Origin: Planctomycetales bacterium
GTDB lineage: Bacteria; Planctomycetota; Planctomycetia; Isosphaerales; Isosphaeraceae
Assembly: GCA_027435495.1 (NCBI GenBank)
Contig: DAHZZC010000958.1
Coordinates: 1-6,191, forward strand
Length of the DNA stretch: 6,191 nucleotides
Direction: 5' to 3'
The translations under genes and the position numbers were made by a program. This document shows positions 1 to 5,942 of this stretch, in pieces; position 1 is the stretch's first letter, and each line of letters begins with the position of its first letter. The notes beneath the pieces were generated by a model. The model was not told the DNA's origin. It saw only the letters and a list, made by a program, of their open reading frames with translations, and did not search any database.

Positions 1-2
1 CG

Positions 3-305
3 ACGCTCTCCGGGTTCACACTTCAATTCCAGGGCGTTTCCTCGGCGTCGGCCGTCTCCGACCTCTCGAATTATCAGGTCGCTATGTTCGTGATGCGCAG
101 GGTCGGGCATCGGCGGGTCCGCGTCCTGCGCCCGGTCGCGATACTCGCCGTGATGGTCCAGCCCGCGACCGATTCGGTGATCGTCGAACTGGCCGGCGCC
201 CCGAAATTCCCCAACGGTGGCCAGCTCACGGTCGGGCCGGCGGTCCTCGGAAGCACGGCGACGTACCTGATCGCTCGGGGTGGCAAGCAGATCGGCCTGG
301 GGTGA
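3..305 (+). CDS. C-terminal fragment of a probable planctomycete surface protein (5' end outside window)
   Basis: This reading frame is open from the window edge to a TGA at 303-305 and gives 100 residues. It begins TLSGFTLQFQGVSSASAVSD and continues with LSNYQV. About 45 residues later come the strands VIVELAGAPKF and GGQLTV. This 'gftl.F.g.l....a.dlsnYqv' to 'v.l.lag.pkfp.GGqLtv' layout is what I recall from a beta-sandwich module at the C-terminus of large planctomycete extracellular proteins; that assignment is from memory. The middle (MRRVGHRRVRVLRPVAI) is basic and arginine-rich. No anchor or sorting tail follows: the protein stops at GGKQIGLG. The internal ATG at 84 should not be taken as the start, because the conserved strand pattern begins upstream of it. 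The gene faces the convergent beta-helix gene across a repeat-filled gap. The precise function is unknown. Confidence 0.6.
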   Translation, partial: TLSGFTLQFQGVSSASAVSDLSNYQVAMFVMRRVGHRRVRVLRPVAILAVMVQPATDSVIVELAGAPKFPNGGQLTVGPAVLGSTATYLIARGGKQIGLG

Positions 306-402
306 GGTGGGGGACGCCAGGCCCAGGGTCTCGAGACGGTGGGGAGTGTCGGCCGAGGGTGATCGTCTGCAGGAGCCGGCGATCTTCGCTTCGCATTTCC
401 CT

Positions 403-426
403 TGTCGGAGCCGGCTCCAGCCGGCG
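403..426. repeat. Short palindromic repeat, GGAGCCGGCTCC type, copy 1
   Basis: A 24-base unit that matches 621-644 at 21 of 24 positions. The core has 7-bp arms, GCCGGCT (410-416) and AGCCGGC (419-425), separated by CC. It also contains the 10-bp perfect palindrome GAGCCGGCTC (408-417). Two copies in one intergenic gap suggest a dispersed genomic repeat rather than chance, though GC-rich DNA makes such palindromes easier to find. Confidence 0.5.
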
Positions 427-494
427 ATTCCTCGCGGCACCCTATGCTTCGAGCGGGTCGGGAACTGGAGCTCCCTTTTATTACGTCGGCAAGA

Positions 495-558
495 AAGTAG
501 GTCAGGCTTTCCAGCCTGACCCGCTCGAAAAGGTCAGGCTGGAAAGCCTGACCTACTT
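495..558. repeat. REP-like double palindrome, perfect 27-bp inverted repeat
   Basis: The left arm (495-521) and right arm (532-558) are exact reverse complements over 27 bases, around a 10-base loop CGCTCGAAAA. Each arm is itself a hairpin: GTCAGGCTTTCCAGCCTGAC (501-520) and GTCAGGCTGGAAAGCCTGAC (533-552) each have 8-bp arms around 4 bases. The element can therefore fold as one long stem or as two small hairpins, like paired REP/BIME elements. I recall this GTCAGGCTTTCCAGCCTGAC motif as very common in planctomycete intergenic DNA, where it produces spurious peptides such as VGQAFQPD and VRLESLTYL. Its position between convergent genes would suit transcription termination or mRNA 3'-end protection. 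Confidence 0.85.
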
Positions 559-620
559 GAGCTTCTTATTCGCCGGCGTCATACCGGGGTGGATTCGCGT
601 GTCGGATGCGGATGGCCCTT

Positions 621-644
621 TGTCGGAGCCGGCCCCGGCTGGCG
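621..644. repeat. Short palindromic repeat, GGAGCCGGCTCC type, copy 2
   Basis: Diverged copy of 403-426, with three substitutions in 24 bases. It keeps a hairpin, but with a shifted centre: AGCCGG (627-632) and CCGGCT (635-640) around CC. The similarity continues loosely into the flank (GCGTGGATCGCGG here, GCGATTCCTCGCGG in copy 1). It lies just beyond the 3' end of the minus-strand beta-helix gene. Confidence 0.45.
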
Positions 645-677
645 TGGATCGCGGCTCCGAGGACACGTCCCTCGCGA

Positions 678-2144
678 TCAACCGAGGTGCAGGTTGCTGC
701 CCCCGTTGTTCACGACGTTGTTGTAATAGAAACTGTTGTCCCACCAGGCATTCACCGTGATGAGCCCTTCCCATCCGTTGTACTGGATGTTGTTGTTGTA
801 AATGGTGTTGTCGACCGAGCCGTCGACCAGAATAATCCCGTAGTTCCCGTTCCCCGCCGGGGTCCCGTAGATGCCCAGGCCGACCTGGTTCTCCTCGAGG
901 TCGTCGTATTGCGTCTGGGCGAGGAAAACACCATCGGAGGAGTTACCCGAGATCGTGTTGTTGTACACGAAGGCATACGCGGCGTTGTTGTCGATCTGGA
1001 TGCCGTTCCAGTTGGCGATCTGGGTGGTCAGGTCGGCGCTCATGCCGATGGCGTTGCCGATCAGCTCATCCTCGATCGTCCCCGAGCCCGAGATCTCGAC
1101 GCCGTCCCAGCTATTCCCCGAGATGACGTTGTTCGAGGCGACGTTGTAGCTGGCTCCCCCGTTGATCTCCAGCCCGGTCATGTTGGGCTGGGCCAGGTAA
1201 CCGGTCGGGTCGGTGCCGATCTTGCTATTGGTGACCTGGTTGCCGAGGGAAGATGGCCCGGAGATCAGGATGCCGTAGGTCCCGTTGTTCGCGATGATGT
1301 CGTTGGTCACGGTGTTATACGACCCGTTGTCGATGTAGAGACCGCTCCCGTAGTGGTCCTCGCCGCCGTTGCCGACGGACCAGCCGGACGAGTCGTACCC
1401 GAAGCCCGCCGCGTCGATCGAGCCGATCGACGTGTTCTCAACCGTGCTGTTCGAGGTGCCGATGAGCCTCAGGCCATCGATCGTATTGCCCGAAATGACA
1501 TCGTTGTTGATCGTCTCGCCCGAGCCGCCGTCGAACTCGACACCGTACCAATTGGGGGCGATGTGGATGGTGTCCAACTGCGCGTTGTAGGCGAATCCGA
1601 CCGCGTCGTTGACCACCTGGACGTTCGAGGCGCCCTCGAAGTGCAGCCCGACTCCGCCGAAATTGGTCACGCCCAGCCCCTCGACCACGCTCCCCGAGGC
1701 ACCCGAGGAGAAGACGAGCCCATCGGCGCCCGGGGCAGAAACGCCGTCGAGCAGGACGGGCTCGATACCCTCCAGGCCCATGGTCTGGGACTGACTGAGT
1801 CCGTCGATCGTAACCGGCCGGGTGATCGTTGGGAGCGGCGAGGTCGGTTCGAGGGTCGGCGAGGCACCACCGGCCGGTATGTTGAAGTCAATCTGGACCG
1901 ACGTACCCGATGGGACCGCATCGGCGAGCTGGATTGCCTGGCGGAGCGAGATGACATCGGCCGAGCCGGTGAAGCCACCAGGGGTCGCGACCTGGGCCGG
2001 GACGTCGGATGAGGGGGTGTCGGAGGCGGACGTCACAGTGATGAACGCGGTCGACAGGGCCAGCCGGCCTTCCAGGGATTCCGTCGTTGGGCGGAGATGG
2101 CGCGAGATCCGGCGGCCGGATCGGGACGAGTTCCATCGAATCAT
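678..2144 (-). CDS. Secreted right-handed parallel beta-helix repeat protein
   Basis: 488 residues, probably exported; substrate or partner unknown. The start is the ATG at 2144-2142, because GAGGA lies 7 bases upstream and the N-terminus then matches the planctomycete extracellular-protein leader: an arginine-rich stretch (about residues 4-18) followed by ESLEGRLALS (22-31). ISLRQAIQLADA (65-76) resembles the 'SLRQAI..AN' segment that often precedes beta-helix domains. From about residue 130 to 485 there are irregular coils of roughly 20-25 residues rich in Asn, Gly and Ile/Val, for example NDVISGNTIDGLRLIG (214-229), NDIIANNGTYGILISG (281-296), NNVISGNSWDGVEISG (338-353) and NNTISGNSSDGVFLAQ (395-410). 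This is the PbH1/NosD-like, pectate-lyase-type fold. No catalytic residues can be assigned, so it may be a carbohydrate-active enzyme or a structural surface protein. The longer in-frame start at 2273 lacks these signals. It is divergent from the hox genes and probably unrelated to them. Confidence 0.88.
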   Translation of the reverse strand: MIRWNSSRSGRRISRHLRPTTESLEGRLALSTAFITVTSASDTPSSDVPAQVATPGGFTGSADVISLRQAIQLADAVPSGTSVQIDFNIPAGGASPTLEPTSPLPTITRPVTIDGLSQSQTMGLEGIEPVLLDGVSAPGADGLVFSSGASGSVVEGLGVTNFGGVGLHFEGASNVQVVNDAVGFAYNAQLDTIHIAPNWYGVEFDGGSGETINNDVISGNTIDGLRLIGTSNSTVENTSIGSIDAAGFGYDSSGWSVGNGGEDHYGSGLYIDNGSYNTVTNDIIANNGTYGILISGPSSLGNQVTNSKIGTDPTGYLAQPNMTGLEINGGASYNVASNNVISGNSWDGVEISGSGTIEDELIGNAIGMSADLTTQIANWNGIQIDNNAAYAFVYNNTISGNSSDGVFLAQTQYDDLEENQVGLGIYGTPAGNGNYGIILVDGSVDNTIYNNNIQYNGWEGLITVNAWWDNSFYYNNVVNNGGSNLHLG

Positions 2145-2151
2145 CGGAGTT

Positions 2152-2156
2152 TCCTC
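2152..2156 (-). promoter_or_regulatory. Ribosome binding site of the beta-helix gene
   Basis: GAGGA on the minus strand, 7 bases before the ATG at 2144-2142. It decides the start codon: the upstream in-frame ATG at 2273 would add 43 residues ahead of the typical arginine-rich planctomycete leader. Confidence 0.7.
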
Positions 2157-2330
2157 GGGGTTCGCGGCCGGAGGCGCGGAACGCACGGAGATCGTCCCCG
2201 CGCCGGCCCTCTCGGCCGATCGGTCGTCCGTAAGGTCTTCAAAGGCGGCAAGGGCCGGATCGGAATCGCACACTCAGCCTCGCCCCACGTTATGGTGATT
2301 GCCGGTCGGGCCGGAGACCGGACACGATTC

Positions 2331-2358
2331 TTGCGTCGGGGCCGCGGTCGGCTATACT
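2331..2358 (+). promoter_or_regulatory. Probable sigma70-type promoter of the hox operon
   Basis: A -35-like TTGCGT (2331-2336) and a -10-like TATACT (2353-2358) are 16 bases apart; TATACT differs from the TATAAT consensus at one position. Transcription would start near 2365, leaving about 50 bases of leader before hoxE. Just upstream is a 6-bp inverted repeat, CCGGTC (2302-2307) with GACCGG (2316-2321), a possible operator, though such short GC palindromes are common here. A short CCCCG/CGGGG stem (2369-2373 with 2382-2386) lies in the predicted leader. No regulator gene is in the window. Confidence 0.55.
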
Positions 2359-2399
2359 GACACGCATACCCCGGAGCCCGTCGGGGATCGGACCCGCAC

Positions 2400-2405
2400 G
2401 GAGGG
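2400..2405 (+). promoter_or_regulatory. Ribosome binding site of hoxE (supports GTG start)
   Basis: GGAGGG lies 9 bases before the GTG at 2415. It supports the non-ATG start; the next methionine (residue 31) falls inside the conserved domain and would truncate it. Confidence 0.65.
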
Positions 2406-2414
2406 CCTCGGATC

Positions 2415-2948
2415 GTGAACGCCCCGACGACGGCGGTCGGCCAGGATGAGGCGAGCCCCGGCACGCACCCCAGCGGCGACGAGCGCTTCGCCCGGATCGA
2501 CGAGGCGATGCAGAAGCACGCGTTCGAGCAGGACGCCCTGATCGAGGTCCTGCACGCGGCGCAGGAGCATTTCGGCTACCTGCGCACCGACCTGCTCCAC
2601 TACATCGCTCACGGGCTGAAGCTGCCGTCGAGCCGGGTCTACGGAGTGGCGACGTTCTATCATCTGTTCACGCTGGCGCCGCGTGGCGAGCATACCTGCG
2701 TCGTTTGCACCGGGACGGCCTGCTACGTCCGTGGCGTCGACCGCCTGCTCGCGGCGATCGAGGCCGAGTCCGGCGCCTTGCCCGGCCAGACCACTCCGGA
2801 CGGCCGGATCACGCTCGAGGTAGCGCGTTGTGTCGGGGCCTGTGGGATCGCCCCGGTGGTTGTCTTCGACGGCAACGTCGAGGGCGGGCAGACGGAGGAC
2901 TCGACCCTCGATCGCATCCGGAAGTGGGATCATCATGGATCAGAATGA
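2415..2948 (+). CDS. hoxE: Bidirectional [NiFe] hydrogenase diaphorase subunit HoxE (NuoE-like, 2Fe-2S)
   Basis: 177 residues, cytoplasmic. HoxE carries one [2Fe-2S] cluster and is the extra electron-transfer subunit of the cyanobacterial-type Hox enzyme, homologous to complex I subunit NuoE/24 kDa. The N-terminal 25 residues are unconserved and polar. A helical part follows (about 27-90) with the family signature VYGVATFYHLF (75-85). The thioredoxin-like domain has the cluster ligands C98-x4-C103 in CTGTACYVRG and C139-x3-C143 in RCVGACGIAPVVV. CTGTACY is close to what I recall from cyanobacterial HoxE. Translation starts at GTG behind a good ribosome site, about 50 bases after the predicted promoter. 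The last 14 bases overlap hoxF, which suggests coupled translation. NuoE or HndA-type subunits are alternatives, but neighbouring hoxF, hoxU and hoxY make HoxE the best call. Confidence 0.93.
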   Translation: MNAPTTAVGQDEASPGTHPSGDERFARIDEAMQKHAFEQDALIEVLHAAQEHFGYLRTDLLHYIAHGLKLPSSRVYGVATFYHLFTLAPRGEHTCVVCTGTACYVRGVDRLLAAIEAESGALPGQTTPDGRITLEVARCVGACGIAPVVVFDGNVEGGQTEDSTLDRIRKWDHHGSE

Positions 2949-4527
2949 GCTTCGGTCGATCGTGGAGGCCGAGCGGTCGGAGCGCCGGCCGGTGCAGGTC
3001 CGGGTCTGCACGGCGTCGGCCTGCCTGGCCTCGCGGTCGCGCGAGGTCGCGGGCCGGCTCCGCGCTGCGGCCGAGGGGGCCGGGCTCGGCGATCGCGTCG
3101 ACGTCCGCGAGGTCGGCTGTCTGCGGCTCTGCTCCGAGGGGCCGCTGGTGAAGGTCGAGCCCGAGGGCGTCCTGTACGAGCGCGTGGGCGTCGACCAGGC
3201 CGATTCGATTGTCGGCGCGATCGGCGGCGGGACGGCCGAGGCGCGGGTCGGCGACCTCTCCGAGCCGTTCTTCGCCCGGCAGCTCCCGATCGTCCTGGAG
3301 AACAGCGGGGCCGTCGAGCCCGAGCGGATCGCGTCGTATCTGGCCGCCGGCGGCTACGGCCAGTTGCGCCGCGTCCTCCGCGAGATGACGCCCCAGCAGG
3401 TCGTCGAGGCGATCACGCGGAGCGGGATCCGAGGCCGAGGGGGCGCGGGATATCCGACCGGGCTCAAGTGGGCGACCGTCGCCAAGATGCCGCCCGGCCG
3501 GAAGTTCGTCGTCTGTAACGCCGACGAGGGCGACCCGGGCGCCTTCATGGATCGGAGCGTCCTGGAGAGCGACCCCCAGCGCGTCCTGGAAGGGATGGCG
3601 ATCGCCGGCTACGCGGTCGGTGCCGATCAGGGTTACGTCTACCTCCGGGGCGAGCATCCGCTGACGATCCGGCGGCTCCGGCTCGCGATCGACCAGGCGC
3701 GCCGGCTCGGCGTGCTGGGGAGCGGGATCTTCGACTCGCCGTTCAACTTCCGGATCGACCTGCGGATCGGGGCCGGGGCGTACGTCTGCGGCGAGGAGAC
3801 GGCGCTGATGGCCTCGATTGAGGGCCGGCGCGGGACGCCGCACCCGAGGCCGCCCTACCCGGCGCAGTCGGGCCTGTGGGGCTCGCCGACGCTGATCAAC
3901 AACGTCGAGACGCTCGCCAACATCCCGGCGATCGTCCGCGAGGGGGCCGACCGGTTCGCCGCGATCGGGACCGCGTCGAGCAAGGGGACGAAGGTCTTCG
4001 CGTTGGCCGGGAACGTCCGCCGATCGGGGCTGGTCGAGGTACCGATGGGGACGAGCCTTCGGACGATCGTCGAGGAGATCGGCGGCGGCGCGCCCGAGGG
4101 CCGCTCGATCAAGGCCGTCCAGACGGGAGGCCCGTCGGGCGGCTGTATCCCGGCGGCGCACCTCGATACGCCGGTCGATTACGAGTCGCTCAAGGCGCTC
4201 GGCTCGATCATGGGATCGGGCGGGATGATCGTGATGGACGACCGTGCCGACATGGTCGACGTCGCTCGATACTTCATGGAGTTCTGCCGCGATGAGTCGT
4301 GCGGCAAGTGCATCCCCTGCCGCGCAGGGACCGTGCAGTTGCACCGGATGCTTGTGCGCATCCGCGACGGCCAGGCCACCCGCGACGAACTGCATCGCCT
4401 GGAGGGGCTCTGCGAGATGGTCAGGCACGCGAGCCTCTGCGGGCTCGGCCAGGCGGCGCCCAGCCCGGTCCTCAGCACCTTGCGGTTCTTCCGGGAGGAG
4501 TACGAATCGCGGCTGATCGGGGGCTGA
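2935..4527 (+). CDS. hoxF: Bidirectional [NiFe] hydrogenase diaphorase subunit HoxF (NuoF-like, FMN/NAD(P)-binding)
   Basis: 530 residues, close to the usual HoxF length. This cytoplasmic flavoprotein exchanges electrons between NAD(P)H and the iron-sulfur chain of the hydrogenase. An N-terminal thioredoxin-like [2Fe-2S] domain (about 20-95) has C25-x4-C30 and C62-x3-C66. The NuoF-like core carries the glycine-rich GIRGRGGAGYPTGLKW (164-179) for FMN and nucleotide, CNADEGDPGAFMDR (194-207), GAYVCGEETALMASIEG (281-297) and LINNVETLANIP (320-331). An SLBB-type region follows (about 350-410). The C-terminal [4Fe-4S] ligands are C456, C459, C462 (ESCGKCIPCRAGT) and C502 (LCGLGQ). The start is the ATG at 2935, which overlaps hoxE; an earlier in-frame ATG at 2830 lies within hoxE and adds non-homologous, low-complexity sequence. 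The N-terminal extra domain distinguishes HoxF from plain NuoF. Confidence 0.95.
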   Translation: MDQNELRSIVEAERSERRPVQVRVCTASACLASRSREVAGRLRAAAEGAGLGDRVDVREVGCLRLCSEGPLVKVEPEGVLYERVGVDQADSIVGAIGGGTAEARVGDLSEPFFARQLPIVLENSGAVEPERIASYLAAGGYGQLRRVLREMTPQQVVEAITRSGIRGRGGAGYPTGLKWATVAKMPPGRKFVVCNADEGDPGAFMDRSVLESDPQRVLEGMAIAGYAVGADQGYVYLRGEHPLTIRRLRLAIDQARRLGVLGSGIFDSPFNFRIDLRIGAGAYVCGEETALMASIEGRRGTPHPRPPYPAQSGLWGSPTLINNVETLANIPAIVREGADRFAAIGTASSKGTKVFALAGNVRRSGLVEVPMGTSLRTIVEEIGGGAPEGRSIKAVQTGGPSGGCIPAAHLDTPVDYESLKALGSIMGSGGMIVMDDRADMVDVARYFMEFCRDESCGKCIPCRAGTVQLHRMLVRIRDGQATRDELHRLEGLCEMVRHASLCGLGQAAPSPVLSTLRFFREEYESRLIGG

Positions 4528-4540
4528 GCCTGCGGTCCTT

Positions 4541-4583
4541 TTCTGGAATTCTGAATATTCAATATTGAATGATTAAGAATCGA
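4541..4583. repeat. AT-rich palindromic block in the hoxF-hoxU gap
   Basis: The 118-base spacer between the hoxF stop and hoxU start contains a sharply AT-rich island in otherwise very GC-rich DNA. It holds nested perfect palindromes: GAATTC (4546-4551), GAATATTC (4553-4560) and the 14-bp ATTCAATATTGAAT (4557-4570), followed by GATTAAGAATC. It may be a remnant of a dispersed palindromic repeat, an internal promoter or protein-binding region, or an mRNA processing site; the sequence alone does not decide. No T-run follows that would indicate an intrinsic terminator. Confidence 0.55.
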
Positions 4584-4645
4584 AGAGATTCAGCCCGGGG
4601 CGACGACAGCGGCGATCCGGGATTCCGCCGTTCGAGGGGTCGAGC

Positions 4646-5371
4646 ATGTCCGTCCACACGCTCCGGATCGACGAGAAGGACGTGAGCGCCCGCGCCGGGC
4701 AGACGATTTTGGAGGCGGCACGCGAGAACGGGATCGCGATCCCGACGCTCTGCCACCTGGAGGGGCTCTCGAATGTGGGCGCCTGCCGGCTTTGCCTGGT
4801 GGAGGTGGCGGCGGTCGGCGGCGGGACGCGGCTGATGGCGGCCTGCGTGACGGCGGCGGCCGAGGAGATGGTGATCCAGACCGACACCGAGCGGCTCCGC
4901 GAATATCGGAAGATGATCGTCGAGTTGCTGTTCGCTGAGCGAAACCATGTCTGCTCGGTCTGCGTGGCGAACAACCACTGCGAGCTGCAGGACATGGCCG
5001 TCGCGCAGGGCGTCGACCACGTCCGGTACGATTACCTGGAGCCGACGTGCGGCGTGGACCTGAGCCACCAGCGGTTCGGCCTCGATCACAATCGGTGCAT
5101 CCTCTGTACGCGATGCGTGCGCGCCTGCGACGAGGTCGAGGGGGCGCATACCTGGGACGTCTCGGGTCGGGGGACGCTCTCGCGGGTCGTCGCCGATCTG
5201 AACACGCCCTGGGGGGCTTCGGAGACGTGTACCTCGTGCGGGAAGTGCGTGATGGCCTGCCCGACCGGGGCGCTGTTTCACCAGGGCTCGACCGTCTCGG
5301 AGATGATCCACGAGCGGACGAGGCTCTCGTTCCTGGTCGACGCCCGGGAGAAGAAGCAATGGAACGCCTGA
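4646..5371 (+). CDS. hoxU: Bidirectional [NiFe] hydrogenase diaphorase subunit HoxU (NuoG N-terminal-like, four Fe-S clusters)
   Basis: 241 residues, matching the HoxU family and the N-terminal part of complex I NuoG. It passes electrons between HoxF and the HoxYH hydrogenase module in the cytoplasm. All expected ligands are present. The [2Fe-2S] plant-ferredoxin-like domain has C36, C47, C50 and C67 (LCHLEG, GACRLCLVEV, AACVT). The His-Cys3 [4Fe-4S] site is H101, C103, C106, C112 (HVCSVCVANNHC). Two ferredoxin-type [4Fe-4S] sites follow: C151, C154, C157, C161 (CILCTRCVRAC) and C195, C198, C201, C205 (CTSCGKCVMACPTG). The start ATG has GAGGGG (4634-4639) 6 bases upstream. It lies 118 bases after hoxF, an unusually loose join for this operon, and overlaps hoxY by 13 bases. 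The absence of the long molybdopterin-like region of NuoG rules out a complex I subunit. Confidence 0.95.
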   Translation: MSVHTLRIDEKDVSARAGQTILEAARENGIAIPTLCHLEGLSNVGACRLCLVEVAAVGGGTRLMAACVTAAAEEMVIQTDTERLREYRKMIVELLFAERNHVCSVCVANNHCELQDMAVAQGVDHVRYDYLEPTCGVDLSHQRFGLDHNRCILCTRCVRACDEVEGAHTWDVSGRGTLSRVVADLNTPWGASETCTSCGKCVMACPTGALFHQGSTVSEMIHERTRLSFLVDAREKKQWNA

Positions 5372-5901
5372 GGCTCGCCACGGTCTGGCTTGGCGGCTGT
5401 TCCGGCTGCCACATGTCGTTCCTCGACCTCGACGAGTTCCTGATCGACCTCGCCGATCGGGTGGACGTGGTTTTTTCGCCGGTCGTGGATGCGAAGGAGT
5501 ATCCCGAGGGCGTCGACCTGGTGCTGGTCGAGGGGGCGGTCGCCAACGAGGACAACCTGGCGATGATCCGTCGGGTGCGCGAGCGGACGCGCGTCCTGAT
5601 CTCTTTTGGAGACTGCGCCGTCACGGGGAACGTCACCGCGCTCCGGAACCCGATCGGAGGAGCCGACGCGGTCCTTCGTCGGTCCTTCGTCGAGCAGACG
5701 GATCTCGATCCGCAAATACCCCTGGCGCCAGGGGTCTTGCCGGTGCTGCTCGACCGGGTGAGGCCGGTGCATGCGGTGGTCCCGGTGGATGTTTATCTGC
5801 CCGGTTGCCCGCCGCCGGCGACGAGAATCCGGGCGGTGCTGGAGCAGCTCCTGGAAGGCCGCCCCGCACACCTGGCCGGTCGCGAGATCAAGTTCGGATG
5901 A
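5359..5901 (+). CDS. hoxY: [NiFe] hydrogenase small subunit HoxY (proximal 4Fe-4S)
   Basis: 180 residues, about the usual length of group 3 HoxY, which has one cluster and no Tat signal peptide or C-terminal anchor. It partners the NiFe large subunit HoxH and takes electrons from the active site to HoxU. The four ligands of the proximal [4Fe-4S] cluster can be seen: C14 and C17 in WLGGCSGCHMSFLDLDE (10-26), C86 in SFGDCAVTGNV (82-92), and C150 in VYLPGCPPPATRI (145-157). The ATG at 5359 has GGGAG (5346-5350) 8 bases upstream and overlaps the hoxU end, so translation is probably coupled. The last 13 codons lie in a sequence that is duplicated 106 bases downstream. The partner hoxH does not follow within the next 290 bases. 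Confidence 0.94.
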   Translation: MERLRLATVWLGGCSGCHMSFLDLDEFLIDLADRVDVVFSPVVDAKEYPEGVDLVLVEGAVANEDNLAMIRRVRERTRVLISFGDCAVTGNVTALRNPIGGADAVLRRSFVEQTDLDPQIPLAPGVLPVLLDRVRPVHAVVPVDVYLPGCPPPATRIRAVLEQLLEGRPAHLAGREIKFG

Positions 5902-5942
5902 AGATGATTCACCACAGAGGACACAGAGAGCACAGAGGGAAT
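5864..5942. repeat. Direct duplication, copy 1 (hoxY 3' end plus CACAGAG element start)
   Basis: This segment covers the last 13 hoxY codons, the stop, and the first part of the CACAGAG element. It recurs at 5970-6046, offset by 106 bases, with three substitutions and a 2-base deletion. Copy 1 is joined to the intact hoxY frame. Confidence 0.85.

Larger units (their letters stand above)
306..677. other. Convergent intergenic region made of short palindromic repeats
   Basis: This 372-base gap lies between the stop of the left-edge gene and the stop of the minus-strand beta-helix gene. I see no credible coding region; the open frames here run through repeats and overlap each other. It contains two diverged copies of a GGAGCCGGCTCC-type palindrome (403-426 and 621-644), a perfect 27-bp inverted repeat (495-558), a 12-bp inverted repeat whose right half covers the loop of that element (448-459 with 518-529), and a GGAGCTCC palindrome (467-474). 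The hairpins could stop transcription from both sides, but no T-run follows them, so a classical intrinsic terminator is not supported. Confidence 0.6.

Noticed and set aside
495..558. Classical rho-independent terminator
   Set aside because: The stem is excellent but there is no T-run on either side; it is kept as a repeat with a possible termination role.
403..644. CRISPR array
   Set aside because: Repeats are palindromic, only two diverged copies are present, and there are no regularly sized spacers or cas genes.
606..2012. Long plus-strand open frame opposite the beta-helix gene
   Set aside because: It is antisense to a gene with a good ribosome site, leader and repeat pattern; its product is a low-complexity Val/Asp/Arg-rich shadow of Asn/Gly codons.
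2145..2273. N-terminal extension of the beta-helix protein to the upstream ATG at 2273
   Set aside because: The internal ATG at 2144 has GAGGA at ideal spacing and begins the expected arginine-rich planctomycete leader; the extension adds unconserved residues.
2830..2934. Upstream in-frame start for hoxF
   Set aside because: It lies within hoxE and would add 35 low-complexity residues; the ATG at 2935 overlaps the hoxE stop as expected for coupling.
2809..4428. Long minus-strand open frame opposite hoxF
   Set aside because: It is antisense to hoxF, which carries all conserved motifs; the product is Arg/Asp/Pro-rich shadow sequence typical of high-GC DNA.
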